A stretch of DNA of 39,648 nt from Phycisphaerales bacterium (GTDB lineage Bacteria; Planctomycetota; Phycisphaerae; Phycisphaerales; UBA1924): the NCBI GenBank assembly GCA_020853975.1, contig JADYXW010000026.1, forward strand, positions 1 through 39,648. Reading direction: 5' to 3'. Below the pieces are notes generated by a model, which had not been told where the DNA came from, did no database searches, and saw only the letters and a list, made by a program, of their open reading frames with translations. Shown here piece after piece: positions 31,659 to 39,648 of this stretch (position 1 is its first letter; every line of letters starts with the position of its first letter). The position numbers were made by a program, and so were the translations under genes.

Positions 31659-32756
31659 ATGCTCGCCCTGCCCACCCTCTGCCTGCTCACCCTCCTTCAA
31701 CCGGCTCCGGCCTCGCCGCCGGCACCCCCCGCCCCCGCGGCCCCGCCTCCTCCGGCCGCCACCCAACCACCACCCGAAGAGCCGCTGCCGGACTTTTCCC
31801 GCGCGTCGGTGATCGAGCGGCTCCGCTTTGAGGCCTCCCGCATTCTGCCCCTGGCACGCTGTCCGGACGCCCAGCGCTTCCTGCTCGCGACGAGCTTTCT
31901 TGATTTTCCCGGCGACCGCACCCTCTGGCAGCACAAGGCCAAGGGCCTGGCGCTGACGCCCGGCGAGTATGAATCTCTCTCAAAGGAAGACCGCGAGGGC
32001 TTCACCGAGCGGCCAATCTCAGAGACAGACTACTTCTACACGCGCTACGGCTCGCCGCTCGCGTATGCCCGCCCGCTCCAGATCGCCTGCGAAGCGGGCG
32101 GGGGCGAGGGCTCCTTGCAGGGCAAGCGAATCCTCGACTTCGGCTATGGGGGCGTCGGCCACCTGCGCCTTCTGGCCATGCTCGGGGCTCGCACGGTGGG
32201 AGTTGACGTCGATCCGATGCTCCGCGCGATCTACGCCTGGCCCGGGGACACCGGGCCGGTGCCCGGCGCGCCATTCTTCGACCGCCAGATGCCGGAGGGC
32301 TCCGTGGACCTTGTCTCGGGCCGGTTCCCGGCCGAGCCCGCCGCCGCGGCGGCCGTCGGCACCGGGTTTGATTTCATCCTAAGCAAGAACACGCTGAAGA
32401 ACGGCTACATCAACCCCTCGCAGCCCGTGGACAAGCGCATGCTCGTGGACCTGGGCGTGCCGAACGAGGTCTTCGTGACGGAACTCGCCTCCCGCCTCAA
32501 CACGGGTGGCTACCTGCTGATCTACAACCTCTCGCCCGCGCCGAACCCGGAGAAGTACATTCCGTGGGCAGATGGCCGGTGCCCATTCCCGCGGGAAATG
32601 CTGGAGGCCTCCGGGCTGGAAGTCGTGAAGTTCGACGAAAACGACGACGCCGCGGCCCGGGCGCTGGGCCGCGCGCTGATGTGGGACAAGGGGGAGCACC
32701 CGATGGACCTGCAGAAGGACCTGTTCGCTCTCTACACGCTCTGCCGCAAGAAGTAA
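31659..32756 (+). CDS. Exported protein with SAM-methyltransferase-like fold
   Basis: A 365-aa protein. Residues 1-18 are a signal peptide (LALPTLCLLTLLQPAPA), followed by a Pro/Ala-rich linker to about residue 42. From 158 the sequence RILDFGYGGVGHLRLLAML then GVDVD matches Rossmann methyltransferase motif I and the acidic end of the second strand; DFILSKNTLKNGYI and LNTGGYLLIYNL fit later motifs. SAM is not expected outside the cytoplasm, so an exported copy is odd: it may have lost methyl transfer, bind another ligand, or the signal may anchor it facing inward. The start ATG 31659 is supported by GGAGG 4 nt upstream. The DPP-IV-type peptidase starts 17 nt downstream, so the two form an operon. 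Confidence 0.75.
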   Translation: MLALPTLCLLTLLQPAPASPPAPPAPAAPPPPAATQPPPEEPLPDFSRASVIERLRFEASRILPLARCPDAQRFLLATSFLDFPGDRTLWQHKAKGLALTPGEYESLSKEDREGFTERPISETDYFYTRYGSPLAYARPLQIACEAGGGEGSLQGKRILDFGYGGVGHLRLLAMLGARTVGVDVDPMLRAIYAWPGDTGPVPGAPFFDRQMPEGSVDLVSGRFPAEPAAAAAVGTGFDFILSKNTLKNGYINPSQPVDKRMLVDLGVPNEVFVTELASRLNTGGYLLIYNLSPAPNPEKYIPWADGRCPFPREMLEASGLEVVKFDENDDAAARALGRALMWDKGEHPMDLQKDLFALYTLCRKK

Positions 32757-32773
32757 CCCCGGGGGAGTCACGC

Positions 32774-35002
32774 ATGAACGTCCGCACCGCGCTCGCCTCG
32801 CTGCTGATCGCCGCCACCGCGTGGGCCCAACCGGGCGTCACGCTCCGCAACCCGGAGTTCCTGGAGCAGTACGCGCTTACAAACCGCTTCCGCCTGGGGA
32901 GCCCGACGAGGCTCACCTTCACGCCCGACGCGAAGCACATCCTGTTCCTGCGCGCGGGGGCGCGCTCCTTCGTCCAGGACCTGTGGGTCTTCGACGTCGC
33001 GACCGGTCAGGAGCGCGTCCTGCTCACCGCCGAGAAGGTCCTCGCCGGCGGGCAGGAGAACCTCACCGCGGAAGAGCTCGCTCGGCGCGAGCGCATGCGC
33101 ATGGCCAGCCGGGGCATCGCGGGCTTTGACCTCTCCAAGGACGGGACGCGCGTGCTGGTCCCGCTGTCCGGCCGACTCTTCGTGATTGATCTGACGTCGG
33201 CGCTGGCGGGTGAGGTCAAGCCGGTCGAGCTCCCGGCGGAGGGCGGCTTCCCCATCGACCCGCAGTTCTCGCCCGACGCCGCAAAGGTTGCCAGCGTCCG
33301 CTCGGGCGAGGTCTGGGTTACCGACATCGCCTCGGGCGCGACCAAGCCCGTGACCACCGGCGCGGGTGGGACCATCTCCAACGGCGAGGCCGAGTTCGTC
33401 GCCCAGGAAGAGATGTCTCGCTTCCACGGCTATTGGTGGTCGCCGGACTCTGCCACCCTCCTCTATCAGCAGACGGACACCGCGGGCATGGAGACCTTCC
33501 ACATCGCCGACGCCTTCAACCCCGGGAAGGCGCCCAACGTCTGGCCATACCCCCGCGCGGGCAGGAAGAACGCGGACGTGAAGCTCGGGCTCGTCTCCGC
33601 TGCCGGAGGCGCCACGACCTGGGTGGACTGGGACCGGGCCGAGTTTCCGTACGTCGCCAGCGTGCGCTGGAGCAAGAATGCGCCGCTCTGCGTCCTGGTC
33701 CAGAACCGCCTCCAGACCCACCAGCAACTCCTCAGCGTCGATCCTGCGACGGGCGCAACCGCCCTGCTCATCGATGAAAAGGACGCGGCGTGGATCAACA
33801 TCGCCGAAGCCTGTCCGAAGTGGACGCCCGACGGCTCCTCCTTCCTCTGGCTCACGGAGCAGGCGCCGGAGACCGACGGCTGGGCCCTCCAGCTCCGCGC
33901 GCGCGACGGCTCGATCATCCGCACACTCGCCGGCCCGAAGATCGGGCTGCTCAACCTCGCCTCGCTGAACGAGGCCGGCACCGAGGCCATCGTCGCCGCC
34001 ACGGGGGGCGACCCCACCCAGACGGCCCTCTACCGCCTGTCCCTCTCGGGTGACACTCCGCCCGCCCGGATGACGGAGAGCACCATCCCGGGCAACTATT
34101 CCGGCACCTTCAGCGACGATCACTCGGCGTGGGTGCGCTCCACGAGCGATCTGGCGGGCACGCTGCGCCTGGATGTGGTTTCCGCGGAGGGCAAGACGCT
34201 GGGCGAGCTCCGCTCCGTCGCCGAGCAGCCCCCGTTCACACCGAGCGCACAGCTCGTCACGCTCGACGCCCCGCTCTCCATGCGTGCCGCGATCGTCCGC
34301 CCCCGGGACTTCAAGCCGGACGTGAAGTACCCGGTCATCGACGCGGTCTACGGCGGGCCGGGCTCGAACACGGTCAACGCGTCCGCGCGTAGCTATCTCA
34401 TGCAGCAGTGGCTCGCCGACCAGGGCTTCATCGTCGTCGCCATCGACGGGCGCGGCACGCCCCGGCGCGGGCGCGCGTGGGAACGCGCCACCAAGCACGA
34501 CCTCATGACCCTGCCCCTCGAAGACCACGCGGAGGCCCTCGCCAACCTCGCCAGCCGCTTCCCCGAGATGGACATCTCCCGCGTGGGCGTCACCGGCTGG
34601 TCGTTCGGAGGGTACTTTGCCGCTCACGCGACCATGCGCCGCCCGGATATTTACCGCTGCGGCGTGGCGGGCGCGCCGGTCGCCGACTGGGCCGACTACG
34701 ACACCCACTACACCGAGCGGTACATGGGCCTCCCCGAGGACCGCGCCTCGGACTACGCCAACACCAACGCCCTCACCTATTGCAAGGACCTGTCGGTCCC
34801 GCTCCTCATCATCCACGGCACGGCGGACGACAATGTCTACTTCCTCCACAGCCTCCGGCTCACCGACGCGCTGACCCGCGCTGGCCGCCACTACGAGTTC
34901 CTCCCCCTCTCCGGCTTCACGCACTCGCCCAACGAGCCCGCCATCGTCCGCCAATACCAGGGCCGCATCGCGGAGTTCCTCGTCCGCCACCTCGCCCGCT
35001 GA
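32774..35002 (+). CDS. Dipeptidyl-peptidase IV-type serine peptidase (S9B), exported
   Basis: A 742-aa exported exopeptidase that should remove N-terminal dipeptides, often after Pro or Ala. Residues 1-18 are a signal peptide ending AWA. Residues 40-490 form the N-terminal beta-propeller, with FVAQEEMSRFHGYWWSPDSA near 215-235 holding the Glu pair that binds the substrate amino group. The alpha/beta-hydrolase domain follows: YPVIDAVYGGPGSNTV, QGFIVVAIDGRGTPRRGRAW, nucleophile Ser610 in GWSFGGY, Asp685 in HGTADDNV and His717 in GFTHSP. The start ATG 32774 has GGGGGAG 6 nt upstream; longer in-frame starts lie inside the previous gene. It is paired with the exported methyltransferase-fold protein. 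Likely role: peptide use in the periplasm. Confidence 0.94.
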   Translation: MNVRTALASLLIAATAWAQPGVTLRNPEFLEQYALTNRFRLGSPTRLTFTPDAKHILFLRAGARSFVQDLWVFDVATGQERVLLTAEKVLAGGQENLTAEELARRERMRMASRGIAGFDLSKDGTRVLVPLSGRLFVIDLTSALAGEVKPVELPAEGGFPIDPQFSPDAAKVASVRSGEVWVTDIASGATKPVTTGAGGTISNGEAEFVAQEEMSRFHGYWWSPDSATLLYQQTDTAGMETFHIADAFNPGKAPNVWPYPRAGRKNADVKLGLVSAAGGATTWVDWDRAEFPYVASVRWSKNAPLCVLVQNRLQTHQQLLSVDPATGATALLIDEKDAAWINIAEACPKWTPDGSSFLWLTEQAPETDGWALQLRARDGSIIRTLAGPKIGLLNLASLNEAGTEAIVAATGGDPTQTALYRLSLSGDTPPARMTESTIPGNYSGTFSDDHSAWVRSTSDLAGTLRLDVVSAEGKTLGELRSVAEQPPFTPSAQLVTLDAPLSMRAAIVRPRDFKPDVKYPVIDAVYGGPGSNTVNASARSYLMQQWLADQGFIVVAIDGRGTPRRGRAWERATKHDLMTLPLEDHAEALANLASRFPEMDISRVGVTGWSFGGYFAAHATMRRPDIYRCGVAGAPVADWADYDTHYTERYMGLPEDRASDYANTNALTYCKDLSVPLLIIHGTADDNVYFLHSLRLTDALTRAGRHYEFLPLSGFTHSPNEPAIVRQYQGRIAEFLVRHLAR

Positions 35003-35039
35003 TCCGCCCGCGTGGGCAGGGTTCGGGCCAAGACGGTCC

Positions 35040-35045
35040 TACCCT
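35040..35045 (+). promoter_or_regulatory. TACCCT -10-like element of the carboxylase gene
   Basis: TACCCT ends 8 nt before ATG 35054 with no Shine-Dalgarno between. This supports ATG 35054 rather than the upstream GTG 35012 as the start. Confidence 0.35.
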
Positions 35046-35053
35046 CCACCCGC

Positions 35054-36712
35054 ATGAGCACCCTGCGCGCACTCACCGCCGAGTTCCTCGCTCTCGAGGC
35101 CAAGATCCAGACCGGGGGCGGCGCCGGCGCCATCGCCAGGCAGCACGAGAAGGGCCGCCTCACAGCCCGCGAACGCATCCAGAAGCTCGTCGACCCCGGC
35201 ACGTTCTTCCAGGAGTGCGGCCTGTGGGCGGCGTACGAGATGTACAAGGACCACGGCGGCGCACCCGCGGCGGGCGCCGTCACCGGCATCGGCGTCATCC
35301 AGGGCCGGCGATGCATGATCATCGCCAACGACGCCACCGTGAAGGCCGGCGCGTTCTTCCCGATGACCGCCAAGAAGATCATCCGCGCCCAGAACATCGC
35401 GATGATGGCCCGCCTCCCGCTGGTTTACCTCGTGGACAGCGCGGGCGTGTACCTGCCCCTCCAGGAAGAGATCTTTCCCGACACCGACGACTTCGGACGC
35501 GTCTTCCGCAACAACGCCGTCGCCTCCGCGATGGGCGTCCCGCAGATCGCGGCCATCATGGGCTTCTGCGTCGCGGGCGGGGGCTACCTCCCCGTGCTCT
35601 GCGACACGCTCCTCATGACCGAGGGCAGCGGGCTCTACCTCGCCGGGCCCGCGCTCGTGAAGGCCGCCATCGGGCAGGAGGTCTCCGACGAGGAGCTGGG
35701 CGGCGCCGAGATGCACGCGCAGATCTCCGGCACCATCGACTTCCGCGAGAAGGACGACCACGCCTGCATCGAGCGCATCCGCTCGCTCGTCGCGAAGTAC
35801 CAGGTCGAGAGCCGCCCGGCGCGCTGCGGCCCCTCGCCCCACGCCGCGCCGGACCGCGCGCTCGACATCTTCACAGACAAGCCCGGCGCGCAGTTCGACG
35901 TCCGCGACCTCATCGCCTGCTGGGTCGACTCCGCCGCCCGCCGCAACCCCGAGGGCCTCGAGACCCTCACCCCCGACTTCGACGAGTACAAGGCCGAGTA
36001 CGGGCAGTCCATCGTCTGCGGCTATGCCACCATTGGCGGGCACCCTTGCGGCATCATCGCCAACCAGAAGAAGACCGTGCAGCGCACCATGCCGGGCGGC
36101 AAGGCCGGCCCTTCCAAGAGCGTGCAGATGCCCGGCGTCATCTACGACGACGCCTCCGACAAGGCCGCACGCTTCATCCTCGACTGCAACCAGCGCAAGA
36201 TCCCGCTGGTCTTCGTCCACGACACCACCGGCTTCATGGTCGGACGCGACAGCGAGCAGGGCGGCATCATCAAGGCCGGCGCCAAGATGGTCAACGCCAT
36301 GGCCAACTCCACCGTTCCAAAGATCGTCCTCATCACGGGGGGCAGCTACGGCGCGGGCAACTACGCGATGTGCGGCCGGGCGTTCGACCAGTTCCTCGCC
36401 CTCGCGTGGCCCTCCGCCAAGTTCGCGGTCATGGGCGCCAACCAGGCCACCGGCACGCTCGCCACCATCGAGGCCAAGGGCCGCGAACGCCGGGGTGAGG
36501 TGCTTGACGCCGAGGCCAAGAAGCAGATCTACGCCGCGGTGCACGCGAGCTACACCGAGCAGGCCGACATCCGCCACGGAGCTGCCCGGGGCTGGGTGGA
36601 CCGCATCATCGACCCGGCCCGCACGCGGGACGAACTCGCCGCGGCTCTGGCCGCGGCGGATCAAGGCTGGGACTACTCGGCCCCGTTCAGCACGGGCGTG
36701 CTGCAGGTGTGA
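35054..36712 (+). CDS. Acyl-CoA carboxylase, carboxyltransferase (beta) subunit
   Basis: A 552-aa cytoplasmic protein of the carboxyltransferase family. Typical parts are KGRLTARERIQKLVDPGTFF near 35-55, PMTAKKIIRAQNIAMMARLP, LVYLVDSAGVYLPLQEEIFP, GFCVAGGGYLPVLCD in the first half and FVHDTTGFMVGRDSEQGGII, KIVLITGGSYGAGNYAMCGR and WPSAKFAVMGANQATGTLAT in the second. The LPLQEEIFPD loop and overall pattern are closest to methylcrotonyl-CoA carboxylase beta; propionyl- or geranyl-CoA carboxylase is possible. It needs a biotin carboxylase/carrier alpha subunit, not seen here. The start is ATG 35054; TACCCT lies 8 nt upstream. It is 51 nt after the peptidase gene. Confidence 0.9.
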   Translation: MSTLRALTAEFLALEAKIQTGGGAGAIARQHEKGRLTARERIQKLVDPGTFFQECGLWAAYEMYKDHGGAPAAGAVTGIGVIQGRRCMIIANDATVKAGAFFPMTAKKIIRAQNIAMMARLPLVYLVDSAGVYLPLQEEIFPDTDDFGRVFRNNAVASAMGVPQIAAIMGFCVAGGGYLPVLCDTLLMTEGSGLYLAGPALVKAAIGQEVSDEELGGAEMHAQISGTIDFREKDDHACIERIRSLVAKYQVESRPARCGPSPHAAPDRALDIFTDKPGAQFDVRDLIACWVDSAARRNPEGLETLTPDFDEYKAEYGQSIVCGYATIGGHPCGIIANQKKTVQRTMPGGKAGPSKSVQMPGVIYDDASDKAARFILDCNQRKIPLVFVHDTTGFMVGRDSEQGGIIKAGAKMVNAMANSTVPKIVLITGGSYGAGNYAMCGRAFDQFLALAWPSAKFAVMGANQATGTLATIEAKGRERRGEVLDAEAKKQIYAAVHASYTEQADIRHGAARGWVDRIIDPARTRDELAAALAAADQGWDYSAPFSTGVLQV

Positions 36713-36716
36713 GGAG

Positions 36717-36748
36717 CGACAAAACAAACCCGGCGACGGCGCCGGGTT
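36717..36748 (-). terminator. Intrinsic terminator of the minus-strand secreted gene
   Basis: AACCCGGCG (36727-36735) pairs perfectly with CGCCGGGTT (36740-36748) around ACGG. Read on the minus strand the stem runs into TTTGTTTTGT, a good T-rich tail, 42 nt past the stop at 36790. In the plus direction the stem follows the carboxylase stop by 14 nt but lacks a T-run, so it may act both ways with the minus direction stronger. Confidence 0.7.
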
Positions 36749-36789
36749 CTCGAGTGAATCAGTTTGTCAGCCCGCGCGGGCGACCGTCC

Positions 36790-38355
36790 TTACGGGCACC
36801 CTCCGCCGCCCACGGTGTTGATGAGGGCGGAGACGTCGTCCTGGTCGACGTTGCCGTCCTGGTTGAAGTCGGGGTCGATGCCGGTGGGGTTTTCCCCTCC
36901 ACCCACGACGTTGATGAGGTATGAGATGTCGTCCTGGTCGACGTTGCCGTCCTGATTGAGGTCGGGGTCACAGGCGGGGCCCTGCGCGAGGTCGATGACG
37001 AGGAACGCCTGCCCGAGGGCGGTGAGCGAGCCGTCGCGGATGTCGGCCATGAAGTAGAGCTTCAGGTCGTCGCTCAGCGCGAGGTCGAAGTTATTGAAGA
37101 CAGAGACGAACACATTGTCGTCCATCTGCCCGTTGCCGTCGGCGTCCACAGGGTCGCCCTCGCGGGCGACGACCCGTGAGCCGTTGAGCACGAGCACCGC
37201 GTTGGCGTTCACGTCGGCGGCGTTCGTGGTGCCCCCGACGATGTAGTCGCCCACGTTGTTGACCGCGACGCTGAAGAACGTTGCCGCGAACAGGGCATCA
37301 TCGAAGAGCTCGCCCGAGGGCGCGCTCGGGGTGATGTCCTCGTCGGTGCCCGCGACGCGCGTGCCGTCGAACACGACCCAGTCGAGCGGGAGCGTGCCGC
37401 TGTTGGAGCCGTTGGTGATCCAGTGCGAGCCATCGCGGGACATGAACGCGTCGAGCGCCGCGGTGGTGGCGGTGCCCACGCCGCCATAGATCAGATCGCC
37501 CTCGCGCACCACGACGTCCGGGGCGGTGCCGTTGTTGTAGACCAGGAGCTGGTCCGTCGCGGTCGCCCCCTCGTCGTTGCCCTGGGCAAGCCAGCGCGAA
37601 CCGTCGGGGCTCACGAAGAAGTCGCCCGCGTCGAACAGGTCCCAGATCGTGCCGGAGGGCTCGGTCGCGGTCACGCCCTCCTGGGCGATGATGGTGTGGG
37701 CGCCGCCCCCGACGGTCTCGACCATCAGGAAGTCGTTGTTGGTGGCGGTGAGGGGCAGCACGGGCGTCGCGGTGCCCGGGCCGTCAAAGAGCGTCTTGTA
37801 CGCCACGCGCCCGTCGGCGAGCATGTTCGGGGAATCGATCGTTCCGCCGACGTTGTTCCCCGCGAACAGCCCCGTGGGCTCGGCCTGATCCTCGCGGAGC
37901 ACCAGGCGCTCAAAGCCGCTCGTCACGTTGTAAACCACCAGGCACTCGTCGTCGGCCGTCGCACCGTCGAGGTCCATCGCGACCGCGATCTGGCCCGCGT
38001 TGTTGATCGAGAGCTCGGTATCCACGAACGCGAGGTTCCGGCCCGAGGCGAAGGGCACGGGCCCTTCCTGGAACACCAGGACCGCGCCTGTCCGCGTCGG
38101 TCCGCCGCCGCACACCAGCACGCGGTCCGCCGTCGCCACCTCGTTGGCGAACCCGCCCAGCGCCCAGCGGCTGCCGTCGGGGCTCAGGAACACGCGGTCA
38201 AACTGAGTGGTCGCTCCCGGCTTCCAGCCGTTCTCCAGCCCAGGCACCACGTTGCTCGGGTGCAAGGGAAGATTGCTGTAGATCGCCTGGATCTGCGCCT
38301 GTGCCACGGTCGTCAGGCCGCCCGCGGCGACCGCCAGAAGCATCTTCACGTTCAT
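36790..38355 (-). CDS. Secreted 521-aa protein with tandem EF-hand (dockerin-like) C-terminus
   Basis: A 521-aa exported protein. Residues 1-20 are a signal peptide ending AQA. The body (about 30-440) has repeated strand-rich units with FLSPDGSRWALGG near 55-68, later FFVSPDGSRWLAQGND and AFMSRDGSHWITNG, and many DGT/NGS turns, suggesting a beta-propeller. The same units in protein form are common in planctomycete PEP-CTERM-type or dockerin proteins. Residues 462-521 are the Cys-bracketed paired EF-hand module. The start ATG 38355 has GGAGG about 8 nt upstream and TACCTT at 38373-38378. Function is unknown; an extracellular role is inferred. The next gene upstream on the same strand carries the same tag. 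Confidence 0.8.
   Translation of the reverse strand: MNVKMLLAVAAGGLTTVAQAQIQAIYSNLPLHPSNVVPGLENGWKPGATTQFDRVFLSPDGSRWALGGFANEVATADRVLVCGGGPTRTGAVLVFQEGPVPFASGRNLAFVDTELSINNAGQIAVAMDLDGATADDECLVVYNVTSGFERLVLREDQAEPTGLFAGNNVGGTIDSPNMLADGRVAYKTLFDGPGTATPVLPLTATNNDFLMVETVGGGAHTIIAQEGVTATEPSGTIWDLFDAGDFFVSPDGSRWLAQGNDEGATATDQLLVYNNGTAPDVVVREGDLIYGGVGTATTAALDAFMSRDGSHWITNGSNSGTLPLDWVVFDGTRVAGTDEDITPSAPSGELFDDALFAATFFSVAVNNVGDYIVGGTTNAADVNANAVLVLNGSRVVAREGDPVDADGNGQMDDNVFVSVFNNFDLALSDDLKLYFMADIRDGSLTALGQAFLVIDLAQGPACDPDLNQDGNVDQDDISYLINVVGGGENPTGIDPDFNQDGNVDQDDVSALINTVGGGGCP
36793..36972 (-). repeat. Dockerin-like paired EF-hand module, copy 3
   Basis: This 60-codon module reads CDPDLNQDGNVDQDDIS near its start and ends GGGGCP. 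Both loops have D-x-N-x-D-G-N-V-D-Q-D-D. It is almost the same in protein sequence as copies 2 and 4. Confidence 0.85.
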
Positions 38356-38372
38356 CGCTCGATCCTCCACGC

Positions 38373-38378
38373 AAGGTA
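38373..38378 (-). promoter_or_regulatory. TACCTT -10-like element of the 521-aa protein gene
   Basis: On the minus strand TACCTT lies 17 nt before ATG 38355, with GGAGG between. It fits the TAnnnT set seen at other genes and implies a separate promoter from the gene upstream. Confidence 0.35.
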
Positions 38379-38477
38379 CACAACCATCCCCCGGCGCGCG
38401 CCGCGGCAGGCGGGCACCGTACCACGAGGGCCCGGCTGCTCCAAATGAAGTTGTCCCTTACACGGCCCGAATCTTGC

Positions 38478-39648
38478 TTAGGGGCAGTCGCCGCCCGCCA
38501 CCACGTTAATCAGAGCCGCCACGTCGTCCTGATCGACATTCCCGTCCTGATTGAAGTCCGGGTCGATGCCGGTCGGGTTGTCGCCCCCGCCCACCACGTT
38601 GATGAGGTACGACACGTCGTCCTGGTCCACGTTGCCGTCCTGGTTGGTGTCCGGGTCGCACCCCCCTCCGGTCGGCGGCCGCAGGTAGACGATGCCCCGC
38701 GCCTCCGGCCCGCCCATGGACTGCACCTGCCCGTCCGTCAGCGCCTCGTCCGTGTATGCCATGTTCGCCACGTAGAACGTCTCTCCCCGGCCCTGCAGGT
38801 CGGCAAAGAGGCAGACGGTCGACGCCATGGGGGCGAGCGTCGAGTTCGGCGCCTGCGCCCACGGGCTGGGGAACTGGCCCCAGGCGTTCCACGTGGAGGC
38901 CTCGACGGCGGTGCCGCTCGGGTTGGTCGAGCTCACGTCACCCCAGCGCGGATCGGTGGACTTGCACGATGAGTAGAGCCAGTCTCCCTGTGTCGTACCC
39001 ACGAACTGTCCGTTCACGAACACGCGCCCGACCTTGGTCCTGTAGCCGTCGCTCGAGATCGCAAGCCTGAACCACTGGTCGGCCTGAACGCCGGGCAGCG
39101 TGACGTAGGTTCCAAAGTCGCTCTGGTATCCGAACTTCGCCACGCCACCCTCCACCCGCACCCACGCGTCGGCGGAGGAGTCGTTGTTGTGGTTGTCTTC
39201 CAGCAGGCACGCGGCGAAGGTGCTTCCCCACGACGACGCGGGGATCAGGATGTCCCACACCATGGTCCACTGCCCGTTGCGGTCCTCGGGCCAGTAATCA
39301 CGCGTGTTCGTCCAGAGGCCGACGCCGATGCCGCGGGACTTCGCGCGGTTCCCCGGGTCCGCGAGGTTCCGGGGCGGACTCACGCGGTACACCACGTCTT
39401 CTTCGCTCCCCACCGGAGGCAGCCCGAAGCTCACGGTCGTTCCGAACGCGGACTGGGCCTGCGTCACGCCCTGCGGCGTTGGGTTCGTCGGATACTGCGT
39501 CTCCTCGCCCGGCCCCCCCAGGATCGGCCCGAACGCGGGGTCGTCGAGGTAGCGCATCTTGCCGGGGCCGCTCGCGGGGGCCAGGCCACTCTGCTTCACG
39601 CTGCTGAGGTCGCCATCAAAGTGGAACTCCGACAGGGTTGCGGGTGGC
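38478..39648 (-). CDS. Secreted protein with LamG-like domain and tandem EF-hand C-terminus (5' end outside window)
   Basis: A partial gene; the frame stays open to the window edge, giving at least 389 codons, so the signal peptide lies outside. The visible N-terminal part reads LSEFHFDGDLSS, and the middle (about residues 110-310) has the look of a concanavalin-like/LamG jelly roll: WTMVWDILIPASSWGSTFA, AWVRVEGGVAKFGYQSDFGT, WFRLAISSDG, VGRVFVNGQFVGTT and the closing FYVANMAYTDEALTDGQVQS, as in domains that bind sugars or cell-surface ligands. The last 60 residues are the Cys-bracketed EF-hand module ending AGGDCP. An in-frame GTG at 39599 exists but is unlikely to be the start, because the domain begins before it. 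Function is unknown; carbohydrate binding is inferred. Confidence 0.78.
   Translation of the reverse strand, partial: PPATLSEFHFDGDLSSVKQSGLAPASGPGKMRYLDDPAFGPILGGPGEETQYPTNPTPQGVTQAQSAFGTTVSFGLPPVGSEEDVVYRVSPPRNLADPGNRAKSRGIGVGLWTNTRDYWPEDRNGQWTMVWDILIPASSWGSTFAACLLEDNHNNDSSADAWVRVEGGVAKFGYQSDFGTYVTLPGVQADQWFRLAISSDGYRTKVGRVFVNGQFVGTTQGDWLYSSCKSTDPRWGDVSSTNPSGTAVEASTWNAWGQFPSPWAQAPNSTLAPMASTVCLFADLQGRGETFYVANMAYTDEALTDGQVQSMGGPEARGIVYLRPPTGGGCDPDTNQDGNVDQDDVSYLINVVGGGDNPTGIDPDFNQDGNVDQDDVAALINVVAGGDCP
38481..38660 (-). repeat. Dockerin-like paired EF-hand module, copy 4
   Basis: This 60-codon module starts CDPDTNQDG and ends AGGDCP. Both calcium loops are conserved (D-x-N-x-D-G-N-V-D-Q-D-D). 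It shares the C...CP bracket with the other three copies. Confidence 0.85.

Noticed and set aside
32564..32773. Earlier start for the DPP-IV-type peptidase
   Set aside because: It lies inside the methyltransferase-fold gene in another frame; ATG 32774 has a Shine-Dalgarno and signal peptide.
1..39648. CRISPR array, prophage, insertion sequence or tRNA
   Set aside because: No regular spaced repeats, transposase or integrase motifs, or cloverleaf-like sequences were found by eye on either strand.

Overview
The window is very GC-rich, densely coding DNA, most likely from a planctomycete of the class Phycisphaerae. This is inferred, not proven. The evidence is secreted proteins ending in a paired dockerin-like EF-hand module, an ECF sigma factor overlapping a Ser/Thr kinase gene, parallel beta-helix and WxENxGWxN repeat proteins, several SPINDLY-type TPR glycosyltransferases, and GTG/TTG starts. 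I found no rRNA, tRNA, CRISPR array, insertion sequence or phage gene.

Layout. 1-5500: secreted proteins (beta-helix; W-E-N-G-W repeats plus EF-hand tag; 549-aa protein plus the same tag) around a divergent gene with a helix-turn-helix-like segment. 5578-8932: a cyanophycinase-type lipoprotein divergent from a hybrid histidine kinase that is broken by a frameshift in a run of nine G, then a DUF1801 gene. 8971-10569: an HD-like phosphohydrolase and a PAC2-family protein. 10553-11887 (minus): an O-antigen ligase-like membrane protein. 12036-15080: a large coiled-coil membrane protein and dnaN. 15067-22050 (minus): four consecutive TPR plus GT41 glycosyltransferase genes joined by 4-nt start/stop overlaps. 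22099-23706 (minus): a polytopic membrane protein and a YceI protein behind a 20-bp palindrome. 23898-28474 (plus): a lipoprotein with a DUF442-type phosphatase domain, an ECF sigma factor, and a zinc-finger/kinase/TPR protein overlapping it. 28429-30159 (minus): an ATP-citrate-lyase large-subunit-like fusion. 30561-31556 (minus): a Tat-exported metallophosphoesterase. 31659-36712 (plus): an exported methyltransferase-fold protein, a DPP-IV-type peptidase and an acyl-CoA carboxylase beta subunit. 36790-39648 (minus): two more EF-hand-tagged secreted proteins, the last cut by the window edge.

Cross-cutting signals. Many genes have a TAnnnT hexamer (TACCCT, TACACT, TATGCT) just upstream; in five it lies exactly 6 nt before the start codon, which predicts leaderless mRNAs. 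Others have the same hexamer farther up plus a Shine-Dalgarno. Three convergent pairs overlap at their 3' ends. The most notable system is the four-gene glycosyltransferase operon, in which three members share an altered active-site signature and the fourth is canonical. Next is the ECF sigma/kinase pair, where the kinase carries the HxxxCxxC zinc motif typical of anti-sigma factors.
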